This document shows, piece after piece, positions 42,329-51,868 of a stretch of DNA of 64,000 nucleotides. Within the stretch, counting starts at the first letter, position 1. Every line of letters starts with the position of its first letter. Location of the stretch: the NCBI RefSeq assembly GCF_000337615.1, contig NZ_AOII01000042.1, positions 18,625 through 82,624 on the forward strand, given 5' to 3'. This DNA comes from Natrinema pallidum DSM 3751. Lineage in GTDB: Archaea; Halobacteriota; Halobacteria; Halobacteriales; Natrialbaceae. Position numbers and translations under genes: made by a program. Under the pieces are notes generated by a model. It saw only the letters and a program-made list of their open reading frames with translations. It ran no database searches and was not told the DNA's origin.

Positions 42329-42391
42329 GTATCCACCGAGAGTAATTCGGTGTAGTTAAATATACGTCAGACAGCGGCCGCGTTCACGGAC

Positions 42392-43246
42392 TCAGCGCTC
42401 CGTCCCTCGCGGCGGGACGGCGATTCCTGTAACATCTGTGATACCGAGCAATCGTGTCCGCCACTCCCCTCCGCTCGCCGAGAGAAACGTCCCGTCGGCC
42501 GTGACGGCGTAGACCGTGTCACCGTACCCGAATCCGACGATAGCGTCGTTCGAACGCTCGCTTTGCGCCCACTCGCCGTCGATCGGATACTCGTAGCACG
42601 CATCGTCCGCAACCGCGTGTGCGCGCTCGAGTCGCCCGGGTTCCGAGCGCGGGTCCGCCGCGACGGTCTCGAACGACCCTCCGAGGAGTTCCAGCCAGCC
42701 GTTCCCGAGTTTATAGAGCCCGTCGACGGTTGCGGCGAGCGGGACACCGGCGGCCGAAACGTCGCGGACGGCCGTCAACCCCGCGTGCTCGAGCCTGCCT
42801 CCGTGGACGCGGGAGACGCCGTCATCGGTGCCGACGAGGTCGTCATCGATCGCCCGCACCGTGGCACCGCTCCCGTTCTCGAGCGTGGTCCACTCGTCGG
42901 TCCCGGCCGCTCGCCGCGCGATGCGGCCGTCCGGATCGGCGGCGATCAGATCGCGGTCGTCGTAGCCAACGGCGACTGCCGGGCCGAATCCCGTTCCGAC
43001 GAACGTCTCGTCGCCGGTACCGTTCCCGCCCTCGAGCGTGCGGACGCGAACGTCGTCGTCGGTCGCGATGGCGACGCCGTCACCGATTGCCGCAACGTCT
43101 CGAGCGTGACAGCGCTCACAAAGTCCGAATTCGCCGACGGTATCGCCGGCGACGCGAACGCGGACGACGCCCATCTCGCTCGTGACGTAGGCCGTACTCG
43201 CGCCCTTGCGGTCGCCGTAGACGCGTTTTTCCTCGATCGAGTCCAT
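42392..43246 (-). CDS. HVO_0234-type beta-propeller protein
   Basis: The 284-residue protein starts MDSIEEKRVYGDRKGASTAY and consists of repeating short strands (VRVRVAGDTV, GVAIATDDDVRVRTL, DGVSRVHGG, ADGTFLSASG) typical of a beta-propeller without signal peptide. I associate it with the haloarchaeal HVO_0234 family, which I recall being found near phosphoglucosamine mutase, as here: glmM is divergent, with 102 bases between them. The conserved pairing hints at a role in sugar-phosphate or glycan metabolism; that is an inference. Confidence 0.7.
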   Translation of the reverse strand: MDSIEEKRVYGDRKGASTAYVTSEMGVVRVRVAGDTVGEFGLCERCHARDVAAIGDGVAIATDDDVRVRTLEGGNGTGDETFVGTGFGPAVAVGYDDRDLIAADPDGRIARRAAGTDEWTTLENGSGATVRAIDDDLVGTDDGVSRVHGGRLEHAGLTAVRDVSAAGVPLAATVDGLYKLGNGWLELLGGSFETVAADPRSEPGRLERAHAVADDACYEYPIDGEWAQSERSNDAIVGFGYGDTVYAVTADGTFLSASGGEWRTRLLGITDVTGIAVPPRGTER

Positions 43247-43348
43247 ACGAATCCGTGGCGGCGACGGGCCGAAAACGTTCCGTCACGGACGGCCACCGTC
43301 GGTCGGTTTGCGGAATCCCTTTCAGGAGTCCGGTCGGACTAGGGCGTG

Positions 43349-44725
43349 ATGCAAGTCTTCGGATCGAGCGGGACACGAGGCGTCGCCAACGAGGAGCTGA
43401 CGCCCGCGTTCGTCTTGCGCGTCGCGAAAGCGGCGGGGACAACCTGGGGAGACGGGCACGGTGGGGACCGAGTTGCTATCGCCCGCGACACTCGCCATAC
43501 CGGGCGGATGCTGGCCGACGCGGCCGCGAGCGGGATGGCGAGTACCGGTACCGATGTCGACCGCCTCGGAATCGTCCCGACGCCAGGTGCACAGGCCTAC
43601 GCCGAACGGGAGGGCGTCCCAGTACTGGTCATCACGGCCTCGCACAATCCGCCACCGTATAACGGCGTCAAACTCGTCGGCGACGACGGCGTGGAGCTCT
43701 CGACTGCCGACCTCGAGTCCATCGAGGAGACGCTGCTCGCCGAATCGTTCACCGTCGCCCCCTGGGACGAGACCGGCTGCGTTCGCGAGGTTGACGGCGT
43801 GACGCAGGCGTACGTCGACGAACTGCTTGCAGCCGCCGATCGGGACCGGATCGCCGACGCCGACCTCACCGTCGCGCTCGATCCGGGTCACGGCGCGGGA
43901 TCGCTGACCAGCCCCGAGTTCTTCCGAGCGCTGGGCTGTCGAGTGGTCACGGTCAACGCCCAACCCGACGGCCACTTCCCGGGTCGGGACCCCGAGCCGG
44001 TCCCCGACAACCTCACCGACCTCGGCCGACTCGTCCGCGCGACCGACGCCGACATCGGCATCGCTCACGACGGCGACGCCGACCGCGCCATCTTCTTCGA
44101 CGAAACCGGCTCGTACGTCGAGGGTGACGCCACGCTCGCCGCGCTCGCGGCTGCCGAACTCGAGGCCGGCGACACCACCGTCTCGGCGGTCAACGTCTCT
44201 CAGCGGCTCGTCGACGTCGTCACCGAGGTCGGGGCCGAACTCGAGTTGACCCCGATCGGCTCGACGAACATCATCACCCGGATCGAGGAACTCGAGGAGA
44301 ACGGCGAGCGGGTGCCAGTCGCGGGGGAGGGCAACGGCGGGATCTTCTTCCCCGATTACCGGCTCTCGCGAGACGGGGCCTTCACGGCCGCGCGTTTCCT
44401 CGAGTTGGTCGCCGAGCGCCCCGTCAGCGAGATCGTCGCGCCCTACGGCGGCTACGTCAACGTCCGCCACAACGTCGAGTACGAATCGACGGCCGAACGC
44501 GACGCGATGCTCGACGCGGCGGCCAATCAGGCCCAGGCCGCCGACGCGGACCTCAACACGCGCGACGGCTACCGGCTGGATTACGGCGACGCGTGGGTGC
44601 TCGCCCGCCCCTCCGGAACCGAACCGCTCGTCCGGATCTACGCCGAAGCCCGCGACGGCGACCGCGCCGAGGAACTCGCCGGCGACATGTACGATGCACT
44701 GGCCGCCGCGAAGGCTGACATCTGA
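43349..44725 (+). CDS. glmM: Phosphoglucosamine mutase
   Basis: This hexose-phosphate mutase (459 residues) is predicted to convert glucosamine 6-phosphate to glucosamine 1-phosphate for UDP-GlcNAc. The phosphoserine loop is ITASHNPPPYNG with Ser98, the metal loop is AHDGDADRAIFF near residue 235, the sugar loop is GEGNGGIFFP near 330 and the phosphate loop is RPSGTEPLVRIY near 423. It could also act on mannose or glucose phosphates, since the archaeal subgroup is broad. ATG 43349 follows an in-frame GTG at 43346. Confidence 0.92.
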   Translation: MQVFGSSGTRGVANEELTPAFVLRVAKAAGTTWGDGHGGDRVAIARDTRHTGRMLADAAASGMASTGTDVDRLGIVPTPGAQAYAEREGVPVLVITASHNPPPYNGVKLVGDDGVELSTADLESIEETLLAESFTVAPWDETGCVREVDGVTQAYVDELLAAADRDRIADADLTVALDPGHGAGSLTSPEFFRALGCRVVTVNAQPDGHFPGRDPEPVPDNLTDLGRLVRATDADIGIAHDGDADRAIFFDETGSYVEGDATLAALAAAELEAGDTTVSAVNVSQRLVDVVTEVGAELELTPIGSTNIITRIEELEENGERVPVAGEGNGGIFFPDYRLSRDGAFTAARFLELVAERPVSEIVAPYGGYVNVRHNVEYESTAERDAMLDAAANQAQAADADLNTRDGYRLDYGDAWVLARPSGTEPLVRIYAEARDGDRAEELAGDMYDALAAAKADI

Positions 44726-44749
44726 ATCCTTCGACTGCCACCCACCTAT

Positions 44750-45145
44750 TCACGGAACGATCGTCACGGGAAGTTCCGCGCGCCGCGTGACGGCCTCCGC
44801 GACGCTGCCGAGCAACACTCGCGAGACGCCGGTTTTCCCCTCGCTGCCCATGACGATCGCGTCGACATCCGCTTCGGTCACGTACTCGAGGATCGCGTCC
44901 GCGACCCCGCTGCCCTCGATGACGGTCATCTCGAGGGTGCCGTCGTACGCGGCGGCGGTGTCCCGGACGTCGGCGAAGAACGCGGGCTCGTCATCCCCCG
45001 CGACGCCGCCACCGTAGTCCGTCTCGAGGTCGTCGACCGCGTGGACGACCGTCACTCGATCGGCCGGCACCCACTCGAGGGCGTGCTCGAGTGCCGCTTG
45101 CGCCGGCTCGGAGTCGTCCATCGGGACGAGGACGTGTCTGGGCAT
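44750..45145 (-). CDS. Universal stress protein (UspA)
   Basis: This is a 131-residue UspA domain starting MPRHVLVPMDDSEPAQAALE and containing the nucleotide-binding pattern MGSEGKTGVSRVLLGSVAEA with the glycine spacing of ATP-binding Usps and the final LPVTIV strand. It is convergent with glmM, 24 bases apart. It is one of three separate Usp genes in this window. Confidence 0.93.
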   Translation of the reverse strand: MPRHVLVPMDDSEPAQAALEHALEWVPADRVTVVHAVDDLETDYGGGVAGDDEPAFFADVRDTAAAYDGTLEMTVIEGSGVADAILEYVTEADVDAIVMGSEGKTGVSRVLLGSVAEAVTRRAELPVTIVP

Positions 45146-45212
45146 ACGCGACTATTCGGGGAGTAGCGGCTAAAATCCGGGGTCGAGAGTCCGGACCGTC
45201 GGAGTCGCGGAC

Positions 45213-46394
45213 TCAGACCGGGTCCTCGATCTCGAGGGCGTCCTCGAGTCGCTCCCGTTCGGTTCGCAGGGCCTCGAGTTTGTCCGCGACGCGGCCGTCG
45301 CTCAGGCGCTCGCGTTCGGCGGGCGTGAGTTGTGCAACCGCCTGTGCGGCGGTCTGCAGGCGATCGTAGTCGGGACCGGTCGCGAGCAGGCGGACCTCGC
45401 GCAGTGCCGCGACGGTGTCTTCGTCGGCGATTCGGGTGACGAAGGGGCGATACTCCCGCGCCCGGCAGCGAAGCGCGCCGGCCGGCTCCGGCGGCCAGTC
45501 GATCGTCAGCGGTTCGGCGTCGATTCCGTCGAGGTACGTCTGCTGTGTGGCGACGTTTCGCTTGAGTTCGTCCGCGCTGTTGACGTAGTGTGAGAGCTTC
45601 GATCGGGAGTAACTCGCATAGTCAAGCAGTTCCGGGAGCGTACACTCGCCGGCCGGGTTGTCGCGGACGTATTCCGCCAGATCGGCGGGCGGTTGCTCGT
45701 AATCCACGAACGGATACCACCGGCTCCGCTCGAGCAGGGCGAACACCTCGCGCGCACTGGCCGCGAGCCGATACTCCCGAAAGGCCTCGCGGACCGCCTC
45801 GTTGTACCGCTCGATCGGCTCCCGGAGCCGCTCGACCGGAGCATCGAGGTCCGCGTTCGCCAACTCGAGCAGCCGTTCGTGCTCGTCGATTTCGTCGTCA
45901 AGTCCCCGTAGACGTTTGGCAGCCGTTTTTCGGGCCTCCGCTACCTCCTCGCGGGCGGCCTCGCGTTCTTCTAACAGGTCGGCGTACTCGGCGGCCGGCT
46001 CGAGACAGTCGTGGGCGCGCTCGAAGTCGGACTCGCTGAGCCGGCGCTTGTCGATCGCCTCGAGGGCGTCCTCGAAGACCTCGTACTCGGGGAGGTCCTC
46101 GGCGAGGCCGGAGACGAGCCCGTCGAACTTGCCCTCGAGTTCGATGTAGGCCTGAAAGTTCTCCTTGCCGGTCCCGGTCGCGCGGTCGACGTAGTCCTCG
46201 AGGAGCGTCGTCGCGTTGCGGTAGGCCGCTGTCACTGCCTCGACGGTCTCCTCGCCGTGGTCTTCGATCCGTTCGTCTGCCGTCGCGAATCGCTTTCGGG
46301 CGGTTTCGAGCGATTCGAGGGGCGTCGGCTCGCCGTCGGTACGCCGGTCGGGAGCGCTCGAGCCGGCGTCGGCGGGAGGGGCGCGTTCGCTCAT
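45213..46394 (-). CDS. DUF7118-type coiled-coil protein, coupled to hisI
   Basis: The 393-residue, very acidic protein starts [17 protein letters not shown] and is mostly helical. Residues about 40-230 contain charged heptads (REAAREEVAEARKTAAKRLR), while 255-330 form a more globular part with RSRWYPFVDYEQPP and ECTLPELLDYASYSRSKLSH, reminiscent of a small helix-turn-helix. I associate it with the haloarchaeal DUF7118 family. It starts one base after the hisI stop, so it is co-transcribed, which suggests but does not show a link to histidine synthesis. Confidence 0.7.
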   Translation of the reverse strand: MSERAPPADAGSSAPDRRTDGEPTPLESLETARKRFATADERIEDHGEETVEAVTAAYRNATTLLEDYVDRATGTGKENFQAYIELEGKFDGLVSGLAEDLPEYEVFEDALEAIDKRRLSESDFERAHDCLEPAAEYADLLEEREAAREEVAEARKTAAKRLRGLDDEIDEHERLLELANADLDAPVERLREPIERYNEAVREAFREYRLAASAREVFALLERSRWYPFVDYEQPPADLAEYVRDNPAGECTLPELLDYASYSRSKLSHYVNSADELKRNVATQQTYLDGIDAEPLTIDWPPEPAGALRCRAREYRPFVTRIADEDTVAALREVRLLATGPDYDRLQTAAQAVAQLTPAERERLSDGRVADKLEALRTERERLEDALEIEDPV

Positions 46395-46395
46395 T

Positions 46396-46764
46396 TCACT
46401 CGTAGACCGCGTCGGGGTCAAACACTTGCTCGCCGACGTTCTCGCCCTCGATCGTCCGGTAGAAACACGACCGGTGGCCGGTGTGACACGCACCGCCCTC
46501 TTGGTCGACCAGATAGAGGAGCGTATCGGCATCACAGTCCACGCGGACCTCCTCGACCGCTTGGACGTGGCCACTCGTCGCGCCTTTCTCCCAGAGCTCG
46601 TCGCGGCTCCGGGAGTAGTAGTGCGCTCGGCCGGTTTCGCGCGTCCGCTCGAGGGCCTCCGGCGAGACGTATGCCAGCATCAGTACCTCGCCGGTCTCGG
46701 CGTCCTGTGCGACGGCGGGGACGAGCCCGTCCTCGCCGAAGTCGACCGAAACGTCGTCGTCCAT
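46396..46764 (-). CDS. hisI: Phosphoribosyl-AMP cyclohydrolase
   Basis: This zinc/magnesium enzyme opens the purine ring of PR-AMP in histidine synthesis. The 122-residue protein has the conserved [17 protein letters not shown] block near 50 and the metal-binding [12 protein letters not shown] block, followed by [11 protein letters not shown]. The PR-ATP pyrophosphohydrolase domain (HisE) is not fused, as is normal in archaea. ATG 46764 gives the expected length. The DUF7118-type gene follows immediately. Confidence 0.95.
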   Translation of the reverse strand: MDDDVSVDFGEDGLVPAVAQDAETGEVLMLAYVSPEALERTRETGRAHYYSRSRDELWEKGATSGHVQAVEEVRVDCDADTLLYLVDQEGGACHTGHRSCFYRTIEGENVGEQVFDPDAVYE

Positions 46765-46862
46765 ACTCGTGATATCGGTCGGCCGAGCGATAGGTCTTTT
46801 GCCGCGGGTGACCCGCACGTAGCGCTTTCGAAAATCACGGGTCCGAAAACGGGGGCGTGGTG

Positions 46863-47138
46863 CTAGCGGCCGGTCCAACTCCAGCGGCCGAGGACGAACG
46901 GTACGGCCGTGTACACCGGGAAGCCGATCGCTACGGCGATCGTTGTGGCGGTCGCCATCGACGCCGCGACCAGACCCGACACCACCATGAGTCCGACCGC
47001 GAGCAGCAGTCGGCCGACGACGAAGCGGTCGATAATCCGATCCCTTCTCGAATCCCCTCTCTCGTCTCTGCGGCGTCCTCGAGGCTGCTCTTCGTCGGTG
47101 TATCGGCCCTGATCCTGCGGCTTGACGGGATCTCTCAC
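46863..47138 (-). CDS. Small membrane protein with basic N-terminus
   Basis: A 91-residue protein from GTG 47138 has an Arg/Asp-rich N-terminal half (residues 1-40) and two membrane helices (about 42-64 and 66-84), ending GRWSWTGR. It lies between hisI and serA on the same strand. The start is uncertain because no clear TATA box was found. No family was recognised. Confidence 0.45.
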   Translation of the reverse strand: MRDPVKPQDQGRYTDEEQPRGRRRDERGDSRRDRIIDRFVVGRLLLAVGLMVVSGLVAASMATATTIAVAIGFPVYTAVPFVLGRWSWTGR

Positions 47139-47191
47139 CGGACCGTGACGAAAAATATCGCTGCGTCGGTCGGTTCGGTCCTCGAGACCGA

Positions 47192-48778
47192 TCAGGCCTG
47201 CCCGTTCAGCGTGATGTCGCTGACGCCGATGACCCGGTCGTCGGACTCGAGTTCCGCCTTGGCCGCGTCGGGAACCTCGCTGTCGACGTTGTAGACGGTC
47301 AGGGCCTCGCCGCCGATGGTCTCGCGGGCGTTGAACATACCGGCGATGTTGACGTCGTGGGAGCCCATGACGGACCCGATGAGGCCGATGACGCCGGGTT
47401 CGTCGGTGTTACGCGTGACGACCATCCGCCCGTGGGGGATCGCGTCGACGCGGTAGCCGTCGATGCGGACGATCCGCGGATCGTCGCCGGCAAAGAGGGT
47501 CCCGTCGACCGAGACCTCGTCGTCGTCGTTGCTGACGGTCACGGAGACCAGGCTCTGGAAGTCCTCGGCCTGGCGGGTCTTGGATTCGGTGACGTCGACG
47601 CCCCGATCCTCCGCGATCTGGGGCGCGTTGACCGCGTTGACCTGCCACTCGAGGGGTTGGAAGACGCCCTTGAGTGCGCTCGCAGTGACGAACTCGATGT
47701 CCTCATCGGCGATATCGCCTTCGTAGACGACTTCGATGTCTTCGATGCGGCCCTCGAGCAGTTGGGCGGCGACCTTGCCGGCGGTTTCGGCGAGGTCGAT
47801 GTAGGGCTCGACGCGGGGGAACGCGCTCTCGTCGATCGAGGGGGCGTTCAGCGCGTTCGCGACGGGCTCCCCGACCAGTGCGGCGTTGACCTGGGCCGCC
47901 GTCGAGGTGGCGACGTTCTCCTGGGCGGCCTCCGTCGACGCGCCCAGATGGGGCGTCACGATGATCTCGTCGTGCTCGAGCAGCGGCGAATCGGCCGCCA
48001 GGGGCTCTTCGGCGAAGACGTCGATCGCCGCGCCGGCGAGGGTGCCGTCCTCGACCTTGGCAGCGAGGGCGTCCTCGTCGACGACGCCGCCGCGGGCGCA
48101 GTTGACCAGGTAGCCGTCGCCCAGCAGGTCGAGTTCGTCCTCGCCGATCAGCCCCTCCGTTTCGGGGGTCAGCGGGGTGTGGACGGTCACGAAGTCGGCG
48201 GCCTCGAGACACGGCTCGAACTCGACGAGTTCGGCACCGATACGCTCGGCGCGCTCCTCGCTGATGTAGGGATCGTAGGCGACGACGTCCATACCGAGCG
48301 AGTCGAGTTTCTTGGCGACCTCCTGGCCGACGCGACCGAGGCCGACAACGCCCAGCGTCTTGCCGTTGAGTTCGGTCCCGAGGTAGTCGCTTTTCGCCCA
48401 CTCGCCGTTCTGCAGGCGGATGTGGGCCTGGGGGATCGAGCGGGCGGTCGCGAACGTCATCGCGACGGTGTGTTCGGCGGCCGCGCGAACGTTCCCTTCG
48501 GGCGCGTTGGCGACGATAACACCGTGGTCCTTCGCAGCGTCGATATCGATGTTATCGACACCGATCCCGGCGCGGCCGACGATCACGAGGTCCTCGGCGG
48601 CCTCGAGGACCGCCGCGGTGACCTCGGTCCCGGAGCGAACGATCAGTCCGTTCGCATCGGATACCGCCTCGAGGAGGTCGTCGCCCTCGAGTTCGTAACC
48701 CGTCTCGACTTCGTGGCCGGCCTCTCTGAGTACGTCCAGACCCGCGTCCGCGATCGGATCCGTGACGAGAACCTTCAT
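47192..48778 (-). CDS. serA: D-3-phosphoglycerate dehydrogenase
   Basis: This is the first enzyme of phosphorylated serine synthesis, oxidising 3-phosphoglycerate with NAD. The 528-residue protein has the substrate domain split around a Rossmann domain ([13 protein letters not shown], about 145), the catalytic region [13 protein letters not shown] and [12 protein letters not shown], an allosteric substrate-binding domain (about 330-440) and a C-terminal ACT domain (about 450-528) that binds serine in homologues. This is the long, type I form. ATG is at 48778. serB lies 3.1 kb away on the other strand. Confidence 0.95.
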   Translation of the reverse strand: MKVLVTDPIADAGLDVLREAGHEVETGYELEGDDLLEAVSDANGLIVRSGTEVTAAVLEAAEDLVIVGRAGIGVDNIDIDAAKDHGVIVANAPEGNVRAAAEHTVAMTFATARSIPQAHIRLQNGEWAKSDYLGTELNGKTLGVVGLGRVGQEVAKKLDSLGMDVVAYDPYISEERAERIGAELVEFEPCLEAADFVTVHTPLTPETEGLIGEDELDLLGDGYLVNCARGGVVDEDALAAKVEDGTLAGAAIDVFAEEPLAADSPLLEHDEIIVTPHLGASTEAAQENVATSTAAQVNAALVGEPVANALNAPSIDESAFPRVEPYIDLAETAGKVAAQLLEGRIEDIEVVYEGDIADEDIEFVTASALKGVFQPLEWQVNAVNAPQIAEDRGVDVTESKTRQAEDFQSLVSVTVSNDDDEVSVDGTLFAGDDPRIVRIDGYRVDAIPHGRMVVTRNTDEPGVIGLIGSVMGSHDVNIAGMFNARETIGGEALTVYNVDSEVPDAAKAELESDDRVIGVSDITLNGQA

Positions 48779-48950
48779 GCGCGAGACAACCGCGCGGAGC
48801 ACGTAAACCCTTCCGTTGTGGTCGAGGGCGGCAAAAAATACCGCTGTCCGGCACACTCACACTTCGCGACAGCGGCCGGTCCCATAGCCCGTATCGGCGC
48901 ACGGGGCGACCGATCCGATGTGGAACTCCCACGACGCAGGAATTGTGGGC

Positions 48951-48960
48951 CATATCTATA
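48951..48960 (+). promoter_or_regulatory. TATA region of a uspA gene
   Basis: CATATCTATA lies 25-34 bases before the ATG at 48985, in AT-rich sequence between two divergent genes. It fits a leaderless promoter. Confidence 0.5.
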
Positions 48961-48984
48961 TGTCGAACGCGTGTATTGTCCCGT

Positions 48985-49440
48985 ATGTACGATCGAGTCC
49001 TGCTGCCGACCGACGCTGCGGAGGGGACGGAACTAGCGACTGAACACGCCATCGCCCTCGCCGAGCACACCGGTGCGGAGCTCCACCTACTGTACGTCGT
49101 CGACAGCGATGTCTACAACACGTACAGCGGCGACGAATACGTCCACGAGTTCGAAAGTCTCGAGGCCGCCCTCGAGCACGTCGGCGAGGAGGCCCTCGAG
49201 TCGGCGGCCGACGCGGCCCGGGAGGCGGGACTCGAGCCGACGACGGTCGTCAGACACGGCCGACCCCACGAACAGATCCTCACGTACGCCGACGAGGCTG
49301 CCGTCGATCTGCTCGTTATGGGATCGAAGGAACGCTCGGGCGAGTACCGCCAACTGCTCGGGAGCGTCACCGATCGCGTCGCACGGCTGGCTAGCCGACC
49401 GGTGACGATCGTCAAGACGCCGGTCGAGGACGACGACTGA
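48985..49440 (+). CDS. Universal stress protein (UspA)
   Basis: This is a 151-residue UspA protein starting MYDRVLLPTDAAEGTELATE, with the ATP-binding type motif MGSKERSGEYRQLLGSVTDR and the PVTIVKTP end. CATATCTATA at 48951-48960 is its TATA region, 25-34 bases before the ATG at 48985, so the transcript should be leaderless. It is convergent with the histidine kinase gene. Confidence 0.93.
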   Translation: MYDRVLLPTDAAEGTELATEHAIALAEHTGAELHLLYVVDSDVYNTYSGDEYVHEFESLEAALEHVGEEALESAADAAREAGLEPTTVVRHGRPHEQILTYADEAAVDLLVMGSKERSGEYRQLLGSVTDRVARLASRPVTIVKTPVEDDD

Positions 49441-49472
49441 AGTCGGCCGGGCCGTTCGATTCGCAGGGTTGC

Positions 49473-50942
49473 TCACGGGGGCTGCGCTCGCGGAAGGCAC
49501 ACGGTCACGCAGCTTCCGGAACCGTCGGCTCGAGGTTCGTAATCCAGATAGCCACCGTAGTCGTCGACGATCAGGCTGGCGAGCCAGAGCCCGAGCCCGT
49601 TGCCGTGTCTGACCTGCGTGATCTGTTCGTCGTTGAAAATCCCCGTCCGCTCGGACACGGGAATCCCGGGACCGGTATCGAAGACGCGAACGCCGACCGT
49701 ATCGGCGTCGACGGTGACGACGCTGATCTCCACCGTCGGATCGGAGCCCTCGGCGTGGACGATCGCGTTGTGGATCACTTCCTCGAGGACGGTGTTCAGG
49801 CGGGAATCGGCGGCGACCGCGGCATCGACGGAGTCGACGACCGTGATCGAACTCGCGGGATACTGCGTCCGGAGATCCGCGACGACCGTCTCGAGGATGT
49901 CCCGGACGTCGATCGCCGTCCGGCCGCCGTCCTCGTCGAGGGTGGCATCGGCGAGCTGTTTCGCCGTTTCGGTCGTGTCGATCAGCGCGCTCGACGTGTC
50001 CACGATCTCGGCCGCGTACTCGCGGTGGGTCTCGTTTTCGACCGCCGACTGGAGGGTTTCTGCGAAGCCGTTGATGATGTTGAGGTCGTTTCGAAGGTTG
50101 TGTCGGAGCAGTCGATGGAGGACCCGAAGGTGTCGTTCGCGTAGTTTGAGGGCGGTGATGTCCCTCCCTTCGGAAACGAGCAGCTGTATCTCCCCGTTCC
50201 GATCGGTGATCGGGCGGATCGAGAAGTCGATGATCGCGGTTCGGTCGGCCCCCTGGATTCGGAGTTCGTCCCGGAACAGTTCCCCCTGTCTGGCGCGTTC
50301 GACTCCTTCGAGCGCCGTGTCGCGCGCGGCGTCGCGCAACTGAAACCACTCCGTCTCCCAGACCGGTTCGCCGACGACGTCGTCGAGTTCGAGGTCGACG
50401 AAAGACAGCGCCGTCTCGTTTACTTCGAGGATCGTCCCGTCGGGCTCGAGAAGCCCGGTAAACTGGTAGGTATTGTTGAAGACGGCCTCGAAGCGGCGCT
50501 GTCGCGCCTTCCGATCGGAGATGTCGCGGAACAGCCCCGTAAACAGGCGCTGTCCCTCGTGTGTGTGTTCCCGAAGGCTCACCAAGACGGGCACCTCGTG
50601 GCCGTCCTCGTGGACCGCGGGGAGTTCGATCCCGTCCCAATCGATGTTCCGCTCGCCCGTCCGGAGGTACGTCTCGAGCCCGGCAGCGTAGGCCGACTGG
50701 AGTCGATCGGGGATCAGCGTCGTCTTCGAGGAGCCGATCAGCGCCGCGGGACTGTAGCCGAGGATGTCCTCGATCGCGGGATTCGCGAACACGATCGTGC
50801 TCTCCTCGTCGATCGTCAGCAGCCCCTCGGACGTGTTTGCCACTAACTGCTGGAAGAAATCGCTGTCGTCGAACGAACAAAGCGGGGACTCGAGGGACTC
50901 GCTTGCGGTCGGTCGTTCGCCCGCCCGGTCGTCGCTGGCCAC
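49473..50942 (-). CDS. PAS-domain sensor histidine kinase
   Basis: The 489-residue soluble kinase has two PAS domains (about 25-145 and 155-270; each ends DISDRKARQ or DITALKLRE), a HisKA-like dimerisation region with the phospho-acceptor His in RLLRHNLRNDL near 288 and a HATPase domain with the N box EEVIHNAIVHAEG, G1 DTGPGIP and G2 NGLGLWL. No membrane helix is present, so it senses cytoplasmic signals. GTG 50942 is used because of the TATA at 50966-50975. No response regulator is adjacent. Confidence 0.93.
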   Translation of the reverse strand: MASDDRAGERPTASESLESPLCSFDDSDFFQQLVANTSEGLLTIDEESTIVFANPAIEDILGYSPAALIGSSKTTLIPDRLQSAYAAGLETYLRTGERNIDWDGIELPAVHEDGHEVPVLVSLREHTHEGQRLFTGLFRDISDRKARQRRFEAVFNNTYQFTGLLEPDGTILEVNETALSFVDLELDDVVGEPVWETEWFQLRDAARDTALEGVERARQGELFRDELRIQGADRTAIIDFSIRPITDRNGEIQLLVSEGRDITALKLRERHLRVLHRLLRHNLRNDLNIINGFAETLQSAVENETHREYAAEIVDTSSALIDTTETAKQLADATLDEDGGRTAIDVRDILETVVADLRTQYPASSITVVDSVDAAVAADSRLNTVLEEVIHNAIVHAEGSDPTVEISVVTVDADTVGVRVFDTGPGIPVSERTGIFNDEQITQVRHGNGLGLWLASLIVDDYGGYLDYEPRADGSGSCVTVCLPRAQPP

Positions 50943-50965
50943 GCGACGGTAACGTACCGGGCGAG

Positions 50966-50975
50966 TTATATAAAC
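50966..50975 (-). promoter_or_regulatory. TATA box of the histidine kinase gene
   Basis: TTATATAAAC on the plus strand is a strong TATA element for minus-strand transcription, 24-33 bases before the GTG at 50942. This decides the start in favour of 50942 and not 51110, where the open frame begins. Confidence 0.65.
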
Positions 50976-51060
50976 ACCGGAGATAGAGGTCGGCCGTATC
51001 GCCCGACGGCGCGGATGTCGGCAGTGCTGTACGCGACCCCGAGTCGGATCGGTCGGACGG

Positions 51061-51750
51061 TTACTCGTCGCCCGCCGGTCGCAGTCGCGGCAGAGCGGCG
51101 ACACCGGCACCGAGTAGCGCGAAGGTGAGGACCGTTCCGCCGACGGTGACGATCAGCGAGAGGTCCGTCGCGGCAGTGATCGCACCCTCCTCCATCCCTT
51201 CGGTCCCCGTCCCGGGCGTCCACTGGGCGAGTACTGCGAGTCCGACGGCCAGAACGACGTAACTCACGAGGAACGCGCCGACCGCGACTCCGGCCTCCCG
51301 GCGCGTCTCGAGGGCAACGTATCGGACGAGGAAGTAGCCGGCGGCGAGCAGGACCACTGCCGGAATCAGCGCCGAGACGGACGGGACGAGGCCGACGGGA
51401 TACATTCCGATCCCGTCGATCGGTTCGCCGCCCTGTTGAATCGCCGCGCCGTGGTTTGCCAGCGTCGTGAGTCCCGCGATGACCCAGTTACTCGGGCCGG
51501 AGTCGCCCTGTCCGTACGAACCCGTTGCGGCGTACGCCGTGATCAACTGGTAGAACGCGGCGAACACGATCACGAACGCGCTCACGCCCGCGACGGACCC
51601 GGCCTTCCAGGGGGCGACCGCGATACGTCGATCGCCGGCGTCGGGCGCGGGTCGCTCGTCAGCGTCCGCGTCATCGTCGCTCTCAGGAGGTGTCGTGTCG
51701 TCCTCGAGACGCGGTCCTTTGTCGTACTCGAAGCGTCGATTCTGCGACAT
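51061..51750 (-). CDS. Membrane protein with acidic N-terminus
   Basis: The 229-residue protein starts MSQNRRFEYDKGPRLED, has a disordered acidic N-terminal region (residues 1-42) and about five hydrophobic segments (about 50-72, 118-142, 150-170, 175-190 and 203-222). An extracytoplasmic loop with GSYGQGDSGPSNW lies near residue 77. Such proteins are common in haloarchaea, but I recognise no function. It is divergent from serB. Confidence 0.6.
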   Translation of the reverse strand: MSQNRRFEYDKGPRLEDDTTPPESDDDADADERPAPDAGDRRIAVAPWKAGSVAGVSAFVIVFAAFYQLITAYAATGSYGQGDSGPSNWVIAGLTTLANHGAAIQQGGEPIDGIGMYPVGLVPSVSALIPAVVLLAAGYFLVRYVALETRREAGVAVGAFLVSYVVLAVGLAVLAQWTPGTGTEGMEEGAITAATDLSLIVTVGGTVLTFALLGAGVAALPRLRPAGDE

Positions 51751-51868
51751 GTGGGCGGCAACGGAGCCGGCGTCATAATACGTTTCGGTCGCTCGATACG
51801 TGGAACCAGTGCGCCGCGGCGGCTGGAAACCTGAACTGGTTTATCCGGGGGCCGACAACCGGGCCACC

